From contig NZ_CAKE01000013.1 in the NCBI RefSeq assembly GCF_000296835.1, positions 1 through 52,561 on the forward strand: 52,561 nt of DNA, given 5' to 3'. Shown in pieces: positions 15,552 through 25,989 of this stretch (position 1 is the stretch's first letter; the number at the start of each line of letters is the position of its first letter). A program made the translations under genes and the position numbers. This stretch comes from Lactobacillus hominis DSM 23910 = CRBIP 24.179. Lineage in GTDB: Bacteria; Bacillota; Bacilli; Lactobacillales; Lactobacillaceae. The notes below the pieces were generated by a model. It worked only from the letters and a program-made list of their open reading frames with translations. It had not been told where the DNA came from and made no database searches.

Positions 15552-16535
15552 ATGGTTAAATTAACTGACGTTGCAAAAAGAGCTGGTTGCTCGGTAACAA
15601 CTGTTTCTCGCGTTATCAATAATTATGGATATATTAGTGAAAAAACTAGGCAAAAAGTTCATAAGGCTATGTCAGACTTAAACTACCAGCCTAATTCAGT
15701 TGCACGTTCTCTGCAAGGCAAGAAAACCCAACTTGTCGGCGTGATTTTTCCTAGCATTGCCAATCCTTTTTTTGGCGAACTAGTCGAAAATATCGAAGCC
15801 CAATTATTCAAAGCTGGCTATAAAACTATCTTGTGCAACGCTGCTAGCGATAAAGAAAAAGAACGCACCTATTTACAAATGTTAATGGCGAACCAAGTCG
15901 ATGGCATTATTGCAGGAGCTCACAACTTAGGAATTGACGAATATAAAAAGACTGGTCTACCAATTGTTTCATTTGACCGTAAACTTTCTGACAATATTCC
16001 TATTGTCAGTTCTGATAATTTTGCTGGTGGCAGTCTGGCTACGCAAACTCTTTACGATCATGGTGCACGACACATTTACTTTATCGGAAACCCAGTACTT
16101 GACGGCCATCCCACCCAAAAAAGATTGCAGGGCTATCGACAAAAAATCCAAGAATTAGGACTAACAGCTCACATTCATCCGGCTCAATTTGGCGAAAGCT
16201 TAGAGTTAAAAGAAATGGCCATCAAAGAATTACTGCAGTTTCATCAAGTTGACGGCATTGTAGCAACTGACGACTTAACAGCCTTGACAGTAATTAATGT
16301 TGCTCAGCAGTTAAATATTTCAATCCCAGACGATTTAAAAATTATTGGTTTTGATGGTAGTCGATATATTCAAAATTATGCCCCATTTCTTTCTACTATT
16401 GTGCAGCCCATTGCCGCAATTAGTGAATTATTAGTCAAGCTATTGCAAGAACGAATTGCTCATCCGAACAATGAATTAAAAGAAAATACTTTTCAATTAC
16501 CAATTAAATTGCTAAGTCGAAAATCTAGTCAATAA
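15552..16535 (+). CDS. scrR: LacI-family sucrose operon repressor
   Basis: A 327-residue LacI/GalR regulator. The N-terminal helix-turn-helix and hinge helix read VAKRAGCSVTTVSRVINNYGYIS and SVARSLQGKKT; the rest is a periplasmic-binding-like effector domain (DGIVATDDLTAL, DLKIIGFDGSRYIQ). It is co-transcribed with scrB and placed to repress both arms of the sucrose locus through the AAGCGCTT-type sites at 13.8-14.0 kb. The effector is probably sucrose-6-phosphate or fructose, by analogy. Confidence 0.88.
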   Translation: MVKLTDVAKRAGCSVTTVSRVINNYGYISEKTRQKVHKAMSDLNYQPNSVARSLQGKKTQLVGVIFPSIANPFFGELVENIEAQLFKAGYKTILCNAASDKEKERTYLQMLMANQVDGIIAGAHNLGIDEYKKTGLPIVSFDRKLSDNIPIVSSDNFAGGSLATQTLYDHGARHIYFIGNPVLDGHPTQKRLQGYRQKIQELGLTAHIHPAQFGESLELKEMAIKELLQFHQVDGIVATDDLTALTVINVAQQLNISIPDDLKIIGFDGSRYIQNYAPFLSTIVQPIAAISELLVKLLQERIAHPNNELKENTFQLPIKLLSRKSSQ

Positions 16536-16542
16536 CAAAACA

Positions 16543-16585
16543 AAAAAGGACAAATATTCAAATTTAACGAATATTTGTCCTTTTT
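16543..16585. terminator. Bidirectional terminator
   Basis: A perfect 17-pair stem, AAAAAGGACAAATATTC with its complement, with a 9-base loop lies between converging scrR and the alpha-glucosidase gene. Confidence 0.9.
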
Positions 16586-16605
16586 CTATACTTTCAGCTA
16601 TTAAA

Positions 16606-18225
16606 CTACTCAGCTTTTACAGCAAATGCTTCATATGGTTGAAGCTCAATATTTTCTAAACTATCTCTTTGAGCATAGTTACCAATAAGCCATTTATTAA
16701 TATCGACTTTTTGATTAAACTCTTGCTTTTCGCCAGACAAGTTGGCAACAACTAGCCATTTCTCCCCGTCTAGAATCCGCCAGTAAGCCAAAACGCTGTC
16801 GCCAGTATTTTCTACTAACTTAAAATCGCCATCAACAACTACTGGATTTTCATGACGTAACTTGATCAATTTTTGATAAGTGTAAAATACTGAATCTGGA
16901 TCTTTTAATGCTTGTTGAACATTAATTTCTTTATAGTTAGGATTTACCTTAAGCCATGGTGTGCCTTTGCTAAATCCAGCATTTTCTTGATCATTCCATT
17001 GAACTGGACGACGAGCATTATCGCGACCTTTAGCATTAATTGACTTCAAAATATCTTTCTTAGCATAGCCTTGAGCTAGGCGTTCATTATACATATTAAT
17101 GCTTTCAATATCTTCTACTTGCGAAATATCGTCAACCGGATAATTGGTCATTCCAATTTCTTCGCCATTATAAATATAAGGCGTGCCGTGCATTAAGTGC
17201 AAAACAATCGCAAACATCTTTGCTGATTGTACGCGGTATTTCTTATCATTGCCCCAACGTGAAATTACCCGTGGAATATCATGATTTTCCCAAAAGAGGC
17301 TGTTCCAAGCATGGTCAAAATCAATTTCAGTTTGCCATTTGACTAAAACCTTTTTTAATTCACCTAAATCTAATGGACGTAAATCCCACTTTTCTTTTCC
17401 TGGCTGCTGATCAAGACCTTGATTTTCAAATTGAAAGACCATCGATAATTCGTGACGATCTGGATCAGAATATTCTTCGGCAATCTTAGGAGTTGAATTC
17501 CAAGTTTCTCCAACTGTCATCATGTCATGTCCGCCAAAAGTATTCTTATTCATTTCTTGCAAATATGGGTGCAGCATGGGACCATTAGCGCTAATTTCTT
17601 TATCAGGATCTTTACCGATTAACTCGATAACGTCCATTCTAAAGCCGCCAATTCCCTTGTCAATCCAGAAATTCATCATGTCGTAGATTTTTTGACGCAA
17701 CTTTGGATTGCTCCAATTCAGATCTGGTTGTTGCTTAGCAAATAAGTGCAAATAATATTGCTTAGTATTTTCATCCCACTGCCATGCTGATCCTGAAAAA
17801 GCTGACTTCATACCATTTGGCACTTTATCTTTTTCACCATCGCGCCAAACATAAAAATCACGATAAGGATTATCCTTGCTCTTTTTAGCTTCAATAAACC
17901 ATTTATTTTGATCAGAAGTATGGTTTACCACCAAGTCCATGACAATTCTAATATTGCGCTTTTTAGCTTCTTTAATTAAATCATCCATATCTTGCATAGT
18001 GCCGTATTGCGGATCAATTGCTTCATAATCCGAGATATCGTAGCCGTTATCGACGCCAGGTGATTGATAAACTGGCGAAAGCCATATTGCATCAATTCCT
18101 AATTTTTGTAAATAATCTAAACGTGAGATAATTCCTTTCAAATCACCAATTCCATCACCATTACTATCTTGGAATGATTTAGGATAAATTTGATAAACTA
18201 CTGCTTTTTTCCACCATGGAGTCAT
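16606..18225 (-). CDS. GH13 alpha-1,6-type glucosidase
   Basis: A 539-residue GH13 (subfamily 31-like) enzyme. Conserved regions in order: MDLVVNHTSDQ, QPDLNW, GGFRMDVIELIG (Asp nucleophile), TVGETWNS (acid/base Glu) and FWENHDIPRV (Asp stabiliser). The residue after the nucleophile is Val, which in this subfamily goes with alpha-1,6 bonds, so oligo-1,6-glucosidase or glucan 1,6-alpha-glucosidase (DexB-like) is most likely. It lies at the end of the maltodextrin cluster and would debranch isomalto-type oligosaccharides in the cytosol. GAGGA precedes the ATG. A terminator separates it from malG, so it may depend on read-through or a promoter in the 100-base gap. Confidence 0.88.
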   Translation of the reverse strand: MTPWWKKAVVYQIYPKSFQDSNGDGIGDLKGIISRLDYLQKLGIDAIWLSPVYQSPGVDNGYDISDYEAIDPQYGTMQDMDDLIKEAKKRNIRIVMDLVVNHTSDQNKWFIEAKKSKDNPYRDFYVWRDGEKDKVPNGMKSAFSGSAWQWDENTKQYYLHLFAKQQPDLNWSNPKLRQKIYDMMNFWIDKGIGGFRMDVIELIGKDPDKEISANGPMLHPYLQEMNKNTFGGHDMMTVGETWNSTPKIAEEYSDPDRHELSMVFQFENQGLDQQPGKEKWDLRPLDLGELKKVLVKWQTEIDFDHAWNSLFWENHDIPRVISRWGNDKKYRVQSAKMFAIVLHLMHGTPYIYNGEEIGMTNYPVDDISQVEDIESINMYNERLAQGYAKKDILKSINAKGRDNARRPVQWNDQENAGFSKGTPWLKVNPNYKEINVQQALKDPDSVFYTYQKLIKLRHENPVVVDGDFKLVENTGDSVLAYWRILDGEKWLVVANLSGEKQEFNQKVDINKWLIGNYAQRDSLENIELQPYEAFAVKAE

Positions 18226-18280
18226 TTTTTATTCCTCAAATTCTATTTTAATTATATTTATATCGACATATTTCATATAA

Positions 18281-18309
18281 AAAACGCCTTGCCAAAGACA
18301 AGACGTTTT
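18281..18309 (-). terminator. Terminator after malG
   Basis: The stem AAAACG-CTTG / CAAG-CGTTTT with one mismatch is followed on the minus strand by TTTTTTAT. It ends most of the transporter transcript before the GH13 gene. Confidence 0.75.
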
Positions 18310-18324
18310 AAAGAAGGTTGAGCT

Positions 18325-19182
18325 TTAACCCTTATCTGCACCAGCAGTAATTCCGTTAACATAGAATTTTTGCATGAATACAAACAAGATTGTAATAGGG
18401 ATAGCAATGATTACACATCCAGCAACAAATTGGGCAAAGTAAGCTGTGGCATTACCTTTAGCTGTGTGCACCATGTTGTAAAGCCCATACGCAATGGTAT
18501 AATCTTTAGCATTTCCTGAAGTAGAAAGAATAATACCTGAGAAAATGAAGTCTGTCCATGGAGCAATAAATGCAGTTAAAGCAGTGTAAACGATCATCGG
18601 CTTAGATAACGGCAAACCGATATGCAAGAAGACTTGCCAGTTAGTAGCACCATCAATTTCAGCTGCTTCGTCAATTGCTCGTGGGATAGTATCAAAGAAT
18701 CCTTTAGCAACATAAAATCCTAAGCCAGCACCACCGACATAAACAAGCAATAAACCAAAGAGGTTAAGCATGTTAAGTCCTTTTAAGATGTAGTACAAAG
18801 CGATCATTGACATAAAGCCGGGGAACATCCCTAAAACTAGGGCAATTTGTAAGAATGGCTTTCTAAATGCAAAACGTAATCTTGATAATACATAGGCAAC
18901 TGAAATAGTTAAGAATGTTGAAATTACCATTGATGCCAATGAAATTACTAAAGTATTAATAATCCAGTTACCAAATGGATATTGTGGGTTTGTAAAGATT
19001 CCGATGTAGTTTTGCAAAGTAAACTTTTCAGGCCAGAAAGTTGAAACAAAGCCTGTATCGTTATACGAGAAACTTGCTAAAATGATCCAAACAATTGGTA
19101 AGATCCATAAAATGGCAAGTAAAGCTAAGAGAATGTAACGGCCAATTAACGAGAGCCGTCTTTGAGCACTATAAGATTTCAT
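18325..19182 (-). CDS. malG: Maltodextrin ABC transporter permease MalG
   Basis: A 285-residue inner-membrane permease with six helices. The EAA loop (DEAAEIDGATNWQVFLHIGLP) contacts the ATPase. It pairs with MalF to form the membrane channel of a MalEFG-MsmK importer. GGAGGG at the end of malF precedes its start, and the two genes are 2 bases apart. Confidence 0.92.
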   Translation of the reverse strand: MKSYSAQRRLSLIGRYILLALLAILWILPIVWIILASFSYNDTGFVSTFWPEKFTLQNYIGIFTNPQYPFGNWIINTLVISLASMVISTFLTISVAYVLSRLRFAFRKPFLQIALVLGMFPGFMSMIALYYILKGLNMLNLFGLLLVYVGGAGLGFYVAKGFFDTIPRAIDEAAEIDGATNWQVFLHIGLPLSKPMIVYTALTAFIAPWTDFIFSGIILSTSGNAKDYTIAYGLYNMVHTAKGNATAYFAQFVAGCVIIAIPITILFVFMQKFYVNGITAGADKG

Positions 19183-19184
19183 TT

Positions 19185-20540
19185 TTAGCCCTCCTTAAAT
19201 GCGTTAGTACGTCTGTAAGCTAGTAAGGATACAACCGCACTGATCACGAAGATCAAAATACCTAATACGGCAGAAGCGTTGTAACGTTGTTCTTGTCCGA
19301 ATGTTAAGTTATATAACCAAGTTACCAGCAAGTCGGTTGATCCAGCACCGTTATACTTACTGTTCATCGGCGCACCACCGGTCAAAAGGAAGATAACATT
19401 GAAGTTATTGATGTTTCCAATGAATTGTTGGATCAAAGATGGGGCCATAACAAATAAGATTTGAGGGAAAGTGATAGATCTAAAGATTTGTGCAGCATTG
19501 GCGCCATCAATTCTAGCTGCTTCAATTTGATCTTGAGGCAAGTTTTGGATGATCGCAGTTGAAACTAACATTGAAACTGGAATACCGATCCACATGTTAA
19601 CAATAATAACGGTAATTCTAGCTACTAAAGGAGAAGCTTGGTTATCAATAAAGTGGATTGGTGAACTAATCAAATGCAAATTCATCAAAATGTTGTTTAA
19701 AGCACCTTGGTAGTCTAAGAATTGTGCCATCATCAATAATGAAACGAATTGTGGCACAGCCCAGACAACAACAAAGATTGTTCTCCAAAAGCCCTTATGC
19801 TTGATACCTTTTGATTCAATCAGCATTGCGAGCAATACGCCAAAGAAGAATGTCGTAGCAGTAGCAGCAACAGCCCAAATCAAGGTCCAACCTAATACTG
19901 GGAAGAAAGTACCAGCTAAGTCACCGCTTAACACATTGCCAAATGCTTGAAAACCAGTCCAAGAAAATGCGATTGAGTGTTGCCTGTCATAGTTAGTAAA
20001 GGCCATCGAAATCATGAAGACCGTTGGCAAGACGGTGAAGAATAAGATACCCAATAAAGGAATAGTCATTAAAGTGGAATGCAAACGACTATCAAATAAG
20101 CTCTTTAATTCCTCCATGTTAGTTGCAATGTGATCGCCATCACGTTTTGCAATGTAGTTCTTTCTAGTGGATCTAAGATTTAGGTAGTAGATCCAGACAA
20201 AGGCAATACACATAAAGAGTGCCAAAATTCCGAATAACAGAATTAAGACTGAATTTGATGGCTGTTTAGTAACATAAACACCCTGTGAAGCGTCATAGAC
20301 AACTCGTTTAGTCTTATCGGGTCCCAAATTTGAAAGCAGCTTCAAAGCTGGAATACCGCTCATAAAGAACCAAACGAAGAATACAATTTCACTTAATAAG
20401 AAAACAATACCTTTAACCCATTGTTTGTTAGCAAATGCATTGCTTCCCATTAAGAAGAATGATAATTTTGTCGCACCATCGCCTTTTGCGAAGGTTTCGC
20501 GATAAGTTGCTTTAGGCGCTACATGCTTTTTTTTGAACAT
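19185..20540 (-). CDS. malF: Maltodextrin ABC transporter permease MalF
   Basis: A 451-residue permease. The first 150 residues hold an extra membrane-bound extension (two helices around residues 40-62 and 98-120), as in Gram-positive MalF proteins, before the standard six-helix core. The EAA loop is IEAARIDGANAAQIFRSITFP. It partners MalG, with MalE as the binding protein. A hairpin precedes it in the malE-malF gap. Confidence 0.92.
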   Translation of the reverse strand: MFKKKHVAPKATYRETFAKGDGATKLSFFLMGSNAFANKQWVKGIVFLLSEIVFFVWFFMSGIPALKLLSNLGPDKTKRVVYDASQGVYVTKQPSNSVLILLFGILALFMCIAFVWIYYLNLRSTRKNYIAKRDGDHIATNMEELKSLFDSRLHSTLMTIPLLGILFFTVLPTVFMISMAFTNYDRQHSIAFSWTGFQAFGNVLSGDLAGTFFPVLGWTLIWAVAATATTFFFGVLLAMLIESKGIKHKGFWRTIFVVVWAVPQFVSLLMMAQFLDYQGALNNILMNLHLISSPIHFIDNQASPLVARITVIIVNMWIGIPVSMLVSTAIIQNLPQDQIEAARIDGANAAQIFRSITFPQILFVMAPSLIQQFIGNINNFNVIFLLTGGAPMNSKYNGAGSTDLLVTWLYNLTFGQEQRYNASAVLGILIFVISAVVSLLAYRRTNAFKEG

Positions 20541-20564
20541 AGCTTATCCCCTTCTTAACAGAAA

Positions 20565-20586
20565 AGATTGGATCTTAAACCAATCT
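20565..20586 (-). repeat. Intercistronic hairpin between malE and malF
   Basis: AGATTGG / CCAATCT with an 8-base loop, followed by TTTTCTG on the minus strand. It is a weak terminator or 3'-end stabiliser; such elements often let the binding protein be made in excess over the permeases. Confidence 0.5.
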
Positions 20587-20605
20587 AATCTTTATCTTTC
20601 AATTT

Positions 20606-21814
20606 CTATTTCTTTTCAATCTTCTTTTCAAACTTTTGAAGTTGAGACATGTAGTCTGCTGGCTTGATCTTGCCATCGTAAGTACCACTGATTAATGGAG
20701 CAGCACCGTTCCAGAAGGCTGCCATTTGTGGAAGTTTTGGTTGTAATACTGAGTTACCTGGCTTAGCCATTTCAATTACAGCTTCAGCAACTGGATCGCT
20801 CTTAACAGCTTGTGAGTTTACAGCACTCTTTAATACAGGAATTTGACCAGCTTCTTTGTGGGCAATTAATTGAGCCTTCTTGTTAGTAATGTATGCAGCT
20901 AATTGAGAAGCAGCTTTAGCGTTTGAAGTATGTGAGTTTACAGCAAACCCTTCAATACCTAAGAATGCTTCCATTTGAACGTTCTTACCACCAACGTTGA
21001 TAGTTGGGTATTTAGCAACAGCGAAGTTATCGCCTAAGATCTTCTTAATGTTAGCAGCATTCCAAGGACCATCTAAGATAGCAGTAGCGTTACCCTTCTT
21101 TAATTGGTTCAAAGCGTTGGAAGTTTGCATTACACCTTTGTTGTGCTTTTGTTCAGCAAACCACTTCAATGCGTTGACACCTTTTTCTGATGCAAAGTTT
21201 GAACCATGAAGGTTTTCACCATTTTTACCGTATAATTGGGTACCTGCTGAGAAGAATACTGGCCACATTACGTATGCGTTAGTAAAGTCAGTACCTACAA
21301 CACCTTTAGAAGTTAAAGTAGTCCAGTCTTTAACATCGTTTGCGCTTAACTTAGACTTGTTGTAGTAAAGAGTTTGAGCTTGTTGTGCGTATGGGTAAGC
21401 ATAAACCTTGCCCTTCCATTCAACACCTTTAGATGCTACGTCAATATAGTCGCTCTTGATCTTCTTAGTATCTGATGGTGAAAGTGGGTTAATGTAACCA
21501 GCTTCAGCCATTTGACCTAATTGGTCGTTAGGAACTTCAAATACATCAGCAGCTTTTGAAGGATCCTTACCTACGTCAGTCTTAGCGTTGGCTGAACCGT
21601 TAGGACTTTGTACAACACGTACTGAAATATTCTTATGGGTCTTAGTAAAGTCCTTAGCAATGCTCTTGTAATATGGGACTTGCTCAGTATCTACCCAAAG
21701 AGTTAATTTATTACTCTTACTATTATTGCTTGAGCTGTTGTTGGAACATGCAGCAGCTGATAAACCAACTAGCACTACAGTGCTGGCTAAAGCTAATTTC
21801 TTCCAAATTTTCAT
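20606..21814 (-). CDS. malE: Maltodextrin-binding lipoprotein MalE
   Basis: A 402-residue extracellular solute-binding protein (family 1). The N-terminus is a lipoprotein signal, MKIWKKLALAS then a hydrophobic core ending in SAAAC, with Cys23 as the lipid-modified residue, then a Ser/Asn-rich tether. The mature part shows the family's LTLWVDTEQV opening, KGNATAILDGPWN and an aromatic-rich sugar site (DVKDW, VMWPVFF). It delivers maltose or maltodextrins to MalFG. Strong GGAGG site before the ATG. Confidence 0.93.
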   Translation of the reverse strand: MKIWKKLALASTVVLVGLSAAACSNNSSSNNSKSNKLTLWVDTEQVPYYKSIAKDFTKTHKNISVRVVQSPNGSANAKTDVGKDPSKAADVFEVPNDQLGQMAEAGYINPLSPSDTKKIKSDYIDVASKGVEWKGKVYAYPYAQQAQTLYYNKSKLSANDVKDWTTLTSKGVVGTDFTNAYVMWPVFFSAGTQLYGKNGENLHGSNFASEKGVNALKWFAEQKHNKGVMQTSNALNQLKKGNATAILDGPWNAANIKKILGDNFAVAKYPTINVGGKNVQMEAFLGIEGFAVNSHTSNAKAASQLAAYITNKKAQLIAHKEAGQIPVLKSAVNSQAVKSDPVAEAVIEMAKPGNSVLQPKLPQMAAFWNGAAPLISGTYDGKIKPADYMSQLQKFEKKIEKK

Positions 21815-21906
21815 GACATTTCCTCCTAAAAAATATCAAGCTTTCCTTAAAAACAATGCAGTTTAATCTGCGAATTGCTTACAATAATTAATTTTTACTA
21901 AGGTCG

Positions 21907-23013
21907 TTAATTTACAATTGCCTCAGTAGTATCTTTGTCAAAGAAGTGTGCCTTGTTAACATCAAAGCCCATTTCTACTTGATCGCCAGGCGTGTGGTAA
22001 TCACGTGCGTTAACAATTGCGACAAATTCAGTACCATCAACTTTTTGGTAAAGTTGAATAGTTGCTCCCAGAAGTTCTGAAACTACAACTTCAGATTTAA
22101 CAACTGCGTTAGGCCAAGTTTCAAGAAAGGCTTCTTCGGCATGGATATCTTCTGGACGAATACCAAAGACTAAATCTTTATCGTTATAGCCTTTTTCTTC
22201 GAGCATCTTGGCCTTCCCTTCTGGAATTTCGATATCCAAGCCTTTACCATCGCTAATGCGGTTATCTTTATAGTGGACATTGAAGAAGTTCATTTGTGGT
22301 GAACCAATAAATCCAGCAACAAACATGTTCTTAGGATTGTTGTAAACTTCAAGTGGAGTTCCAATCTGTTCAACTTTACCTACAGACATAACTACAACTC
22401 TGTCAGCTAAAGTCATGGCTTCAGTTTGGTCGTGAGTTACGTAGATAGTAGTTGTTCCTAAGTCTTGGTGAAGTTTGGCAATTTCAGCACGCATTGACAC
22501 ACGTAATTTTGCATCCAAGTTTGAAAGTGGTTCGTCCATCAAGAAGATTGGCGCATCACGCACAATCGCACGTCCTAAAGCAACACGCTGACGTTGACCA
22601 CCAGATAATTCGCCTGGCTTTTTGTCAAGATAATCTTCCAAGCCTAAAATCTTGGCAGCGTGTTTAACACGCTTATCGATTTCTTCTTTATTGTAATGGC
22701 GAAGCTTTAAACCAAAGGCCATGTTATCGTAGATTGACATGTGTGGATATAAGGCATAGTTCTGGAATACCATGGCGATGTTACGGTCTTTTGGAGCCGT
22801 ATCGTTCATTACCTTGTGGTCAATTTCTAAAGTACCTTCGCTGATGTCTTCAAGTCCCGCTACCATTCTTAAGGTAGTTGACTTACCACAACCTGATGGT
22901 CCAACGAAAACAATAAATTCCTTATCTTTAATGTGTAAATCAAAGTCATTTACTGAATACTTATCATTGTTTGGATATTTCTTATAAATGTGATTTAAAT
23001 CTACTTCAACCAT
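21907..23013 (-). CDS. malK: Sugar ABC transporter ATPase, MsmK/MalK type
   Basis: A 368-residue ATPase. Walker A is GPSGCGKST, the signature is [15 protein letters not shown], Walker B is [10 protein letters not shown], and the switch His is in [10 protein letters not shown]. The C-terminal 130 residues form the TOBE/regulatory domain ([14 protein letters not shown]). It energises MalFG; MsmK-type ATPases can also serve other sugar importers. Its ATG overlaps the pgmB stop codon by one base (TAATG). Confidence 0.93.
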   Translation of the reverse strand: MVEVDLNHIYKKYPNNDKYSVNDFDLHIKDKEFIVFVGPSGCGKSTTLRMVAGLEDISEGTLEIDHKVMNDTAPKDRNIAMVFQNYALYPHMSIYDNMAFGLKLRHYNKEEIDKRVKHAAKILGLEDYLDKKPGELSGGQRQRVALGRAIVRDAPIFLMDEPLSNLDAKLRVSMRAEIAKLHQDLGTTTIYVTHDQTEAMTLADRVVVMSVGKVEQIGTPLEVYNNPKNMFVAGFIGSPQMNFFNVHYKDNRISDGKGLDIEIPEGKAKMLEEKGYNDKDLVFGIRPEDIHAEEAFLETWPNAVVKSEVVVSELLGATIQLYQKVDGTEFVAIVNARDYHTPGDQVEMGFDVNKAHFFDKDTTEAIVN

Positions 23014-23693
23014 TAACTTTCCCTACTTTCCTCATATTTATTGAAGGCTGTTTCAATTTCTTTCAGATTAAGCTTGCTTGTATCAGGAACTATATAATCA
23101 GCTTGAGCTAAAAGTTGCTTACTACCAATTCCTACCGCAAATTGACCAGCAGCTTTAATTGCTTCAACACCTGCTTGAGCATCTTCAAAGCTGATTACCT
23201 CGTTACTTTCTAAGCCTAAAAGCTCCTGCGCTTTTTCATAAATTTCTGGATCAGGCTTACCACGATGAAGAGTTGCTGGATCAACTATCCCATCAAATTC
23301 ATCCATAATATTTAATCTAGTTAAAATCTTTGGTGCATTTTTAGAAGCAGAAGCAATTGCCATTTTTAAGTTTTGACTTTTAGCATCAGCTAATAATTTC
23401 GTAATGCCTGGCAAGATATCATCTGGCGTCATCTTTCCAACTTGCTCGACGAACTTCTCATTCTTCTTAGCCGCAAATTCTTCTTTTTGCTCTTCAGAAT
23501 ACTTATCTTCTTGATTGCCATATTTCAAGATTAGGTTAAGTGAATCCATTCTTGAAATTCCCCGTAAGCTATCAAGCTGATCAGGTGTTAAATTAATTCC
23601 CAATTCTTTAGCTAGATCATTCCAAGCTCCTAAGTGAAACCGAGCTGAATTAGTTAACACGCCGTCTAAATCAAAAATTAATCCTTTAAGCAT
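23013..23693 (-). CDS. pgmB: Beta-phosphoglucomutase
   Basis: A 226-residue HAD-superfamily enzyme. The N-terminal DLDGVLTNS holds the phospho-accepting Asp8 and the acid/base Asp10. [14 protein letters not shown] is the cap domain, and [17 protein letters not shown] the later metal-binding loop. It converts beta-glucose-1-phosphate, released by the maltose phosphorylase encoded just upstream, into glucose-6-phosphate. The gene overlaps mapA by 16 bases and malK by one base, so the three are translationally linked. Confidence 0.93.
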   Translation of the reverse strand: MLKGLIFDLDGVLTNSARFHLGAWNDLAKELGINLTPDQLDSLRGISRMDSLNLILKYGNQEDKYSEEQKEEFAAKKNEKFVEQVGKMTPDDILPGITKLLADAKSQNLKMAIASASKNAPKILTRLNIMDEFDGIVDPATLHRGKPDPEIYEKAQELLGLESNEVISFEDAQAGVEAIKAAGQFAVGIGSKQLLAQADYIVPDTSKLNLKEIETAFNKYEESRES

Positions 23694-25945
23694 TTACTTT
23701 CACCTTCTCTTAAATGAACATCTTGGTCATAAACTTTTACATCAATTGGCTCGCCGCTAATCAAGGTGATTTTTGCTTGATCACTCATTTCAATTGAAAG
23801 AAGGCGTCCGCGATAGTTAATCTTAAAGCTGTAACGGTCCCACTTCTTAGGTAAGAATGGTTTAAAGCTTAATTTTCCATCGTTATAGCGCATCCCGGCA
23901 AAACCTTGAACAATGGCTAACCATGAACCGCTCATTGAAGTGATGTGCAAGCCATCAACTGTATCGTTGTTGTAGTTATCAAGGTCAAGGCGAGCAGTTC
24001 TTTCATAAAGCTCAACTGCTTTTTCTTGCTTACCAAGTTCAGCAGCTAAGATTGAGTGGATACATGGTGAAAGCGAACTTTCATGAACTGTTAGCGGTTC
24101 ATAGAAATCAAAGTTCTTTTCTTTTTGCTCTTTAGTGTATTGGTCGTTTAAGAAGTAAATGCCTTGCAATACATCAGCTTGCTTGATAAATGGCGATCTC
24201 AAGATCTTATCCCATGACCAGTTTTGGTTAATTGGACGTTGATCTTCAATTTCGCTAACAGGACGAATATCTTTATCTAAAAAATCATCTTGTTGTAAGA
24301 AAATGCCAAGATCTTTATCTTCTGGTAAGTACATCTTGTCGACGATGTCTTGCCATTTTGCTTTTTCTTCATCAGTTACTTTGACTCTAGCTTTAGCTTC
24401 GGCAGTAGCTAGCGGCAAACGTTTTAAAGTGTATTGCAATAACCATCTTGCCATGGTATTAGTGAACCAGTTATTGTTAACATTGTTTTCGTATTCGTTT
24501 GGTCCAGTTACGCCATGCATTACGTATTTATTACGCCACTTAGACCAGTGAACTCTAGCTGCCCAGAATCTAGCAGTTCCAACTAAGACGTCCATACCTT
24601 CGTTTTTAACATAGCTATCATCGCCAGTGTATTCAGTGTACATAGCAATGGCATGAGGGATATCCGCATTTCTGTGAATTTCTTCGAAGGTAATTTCCCA
24701 TTCGTTGTGACATTCGATTCCGTTGAAAGTTACCATTGGGAACAATGCTCCTGGCAGACCTTGCTGTTTTGCGTTATGGTAGGCGCCTGGCAATTGATCG
24801 TGACGATATTGGAGTAATGCTCTCGTTACAGACGGCTTAGTTACTGCCAAATACATTGGCACGATGTAAGCTTCTGTATCCCAGTAAGTAGCTCCACCGT
24901 ATTTTTCACCAGTAAAGCCTTTTGGTCCAACGTTCAAACGAGCATCTTCGCCGTAATATGTCATAAATAGCTGTAAGATGTTGAAGCGAATTCCTTGTTG
25001 AGCAGCAGGATCACCATCGATTTGAACATCGCTTGTTTGCCAGCGCTTATTCCAAGTCGCTTCGTGATCAACTAAGTTTTCTTCAAAACTCTTATTTTGC
25101 AGCTTGGTCATTAATTCATTAGCTACTGCTAATTGGTCTTTATCATCAACATCACGGCTAGTGACTACGATTACGTCTTTTTCAAGTTCGTAGCTTTGAC
25201 CTTCATCTAATTCAACTGAAAGCTTTTCGCTTAATTTTGCCTCGCTGCTAGTTACATCGCCAGTCACGATTTTGCCGTCATGACGTAAGCTTTCTTTGAG
25301 CAAAACTGTAAATTGCGGAACTTCATATGGATTTTCTTTAGTCTTAACTTGGATAGTTCTATCATCTTCGTTTTCACCAAGTGAAAGCCAGAAATGTTCG
25401 TTATAGTTACTATCCTCATTAACAACTGTTCCATCTAAAGTTGAATCAAAATCAATTTTAGCTCTGCCGGATAAAACAGTCGCTTTGACTTCAATTAAGG
25501 CAGCTTCTTTTTGAACAATATGAAGAAAACGTCTAAATTCAAATTTAACTTTAGTATCTTTTCCTTCGTAAACAAAGCTTCTAGTCAGAAGGCCTTGATG
25601 CATATCTAGTGATAAATAAAAATCACTAAATTTAACTTTTGCTAGATCAATCTTCTCACCATTTACCGTAATGCCTAAACCAATGAAGCTTGGAGCATTA
25701 GGAGTTTTGCCGAAATATTCAGGATAGCCGTTTTTCCACCAACCGACACGCGTCTTATCTGGGAACCAGACACCTGCAAGATATGTACCTTGCAAACTAT
25801 CTGCTGAGTAACCTTCTTCAAAGTTCCCTCTCATTCCCATATAATCGTTACCGATTGCAGTCATACTTTCTTGCAATCTCTTGTCTTCTGGATTAAATTG
25901 ATGAGTTACGATCTTCCATGGATCAACTTCAAAAATTCTTTTCAT
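23678..25945 (-). CDS. mapA: Maltose phosphorylase, GH65
   Basis: A 755-residue cytosolic GH65 enzyme that splits maltose with phosphate into glucose and beta-glucose-1-phosphate. The N-terminal 280 residues form the beta-sandwich. The catalytic barrel contains YWDTEAYIVPMYL and the acid Glu in VTGPNEYENNVNNNWFTN. ITSMSGSWLAIVQGFAGMRY and the small C-terminal sheet follow. The ATG at 25945 has GGTGGAG 5 bases upstream; a GTG five codons earlier overlaps that site. It starts the second transcription unit of the maltodextrin locus, behind its own promoter and operators. Confidence 0.93.
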   Translation of the reverse strand: MKRIFEVDPWKIVTHQFNPEDKRLQESMTAIGNDYMGMRGNFEEGYSADSLQGTYLAGVWFPDKTRVGWWKNGYPEYFGKTPNAPSFIGLGITVNGEKIDLAKVKFSDFYLSLDMHQGLLTRSFVYEGKDTKVKFEFRRFLHIVQKEAALIEVKATVLSGRAKIDFDSTLDGTVVNEDSNYNEHFWLSLGENEDDRTIQVKTKENPYEVPQFTVLLKESLRHDGKIVTGDVTSSEAKLSEKLSVELDEGQSYELEKDVIVVTSRDVDDKDQLAVANELMTKLQNKSFEENLVDHEATWNKRWQTSDVQIDGDPAAQQGIRFNILQLFMTYYGEDARLNVGPKGFTGEKYGGATYWDTEAYIVPMYLAVTKPSVTRALLQYRHDQLPGAYHNAKQQGLPGALFPMVTFNGIECHNEWEITFEEIHRNADIPHAIAMYTEYTGDDSYVKNEGMDVLVGTARFWAARVHWSKWRNKYVMHGVTGPNEYENNVNNNWFTNTMARWLLQYTLKRLPLATAEAKARVKVTDEEKAKWQDIVDKMYLPEDKDLGIFLQQDDFLDKDIRPVSEIEDQRPINQNWSWDKILRSPFIKQADVLQGIYFLNDQYTKEQKEKNFDFYEPLTVHESSLSPCIHSILAAELGKQEKAVELYERTARLDLDNYNNDTVDGLHITSMSGSWLAIVQGFAGMRYNDGKLSFKPFLPKKWDRYSFKINYRGRLLSIEMSDQAKITLISGEPIDVKVYDQDVHLREGESKCLKD

Positions 25946-25989
25946 TTTTATCTCCACCACTTTGTGAGGTCTTTTTTATTTACAAGTTA

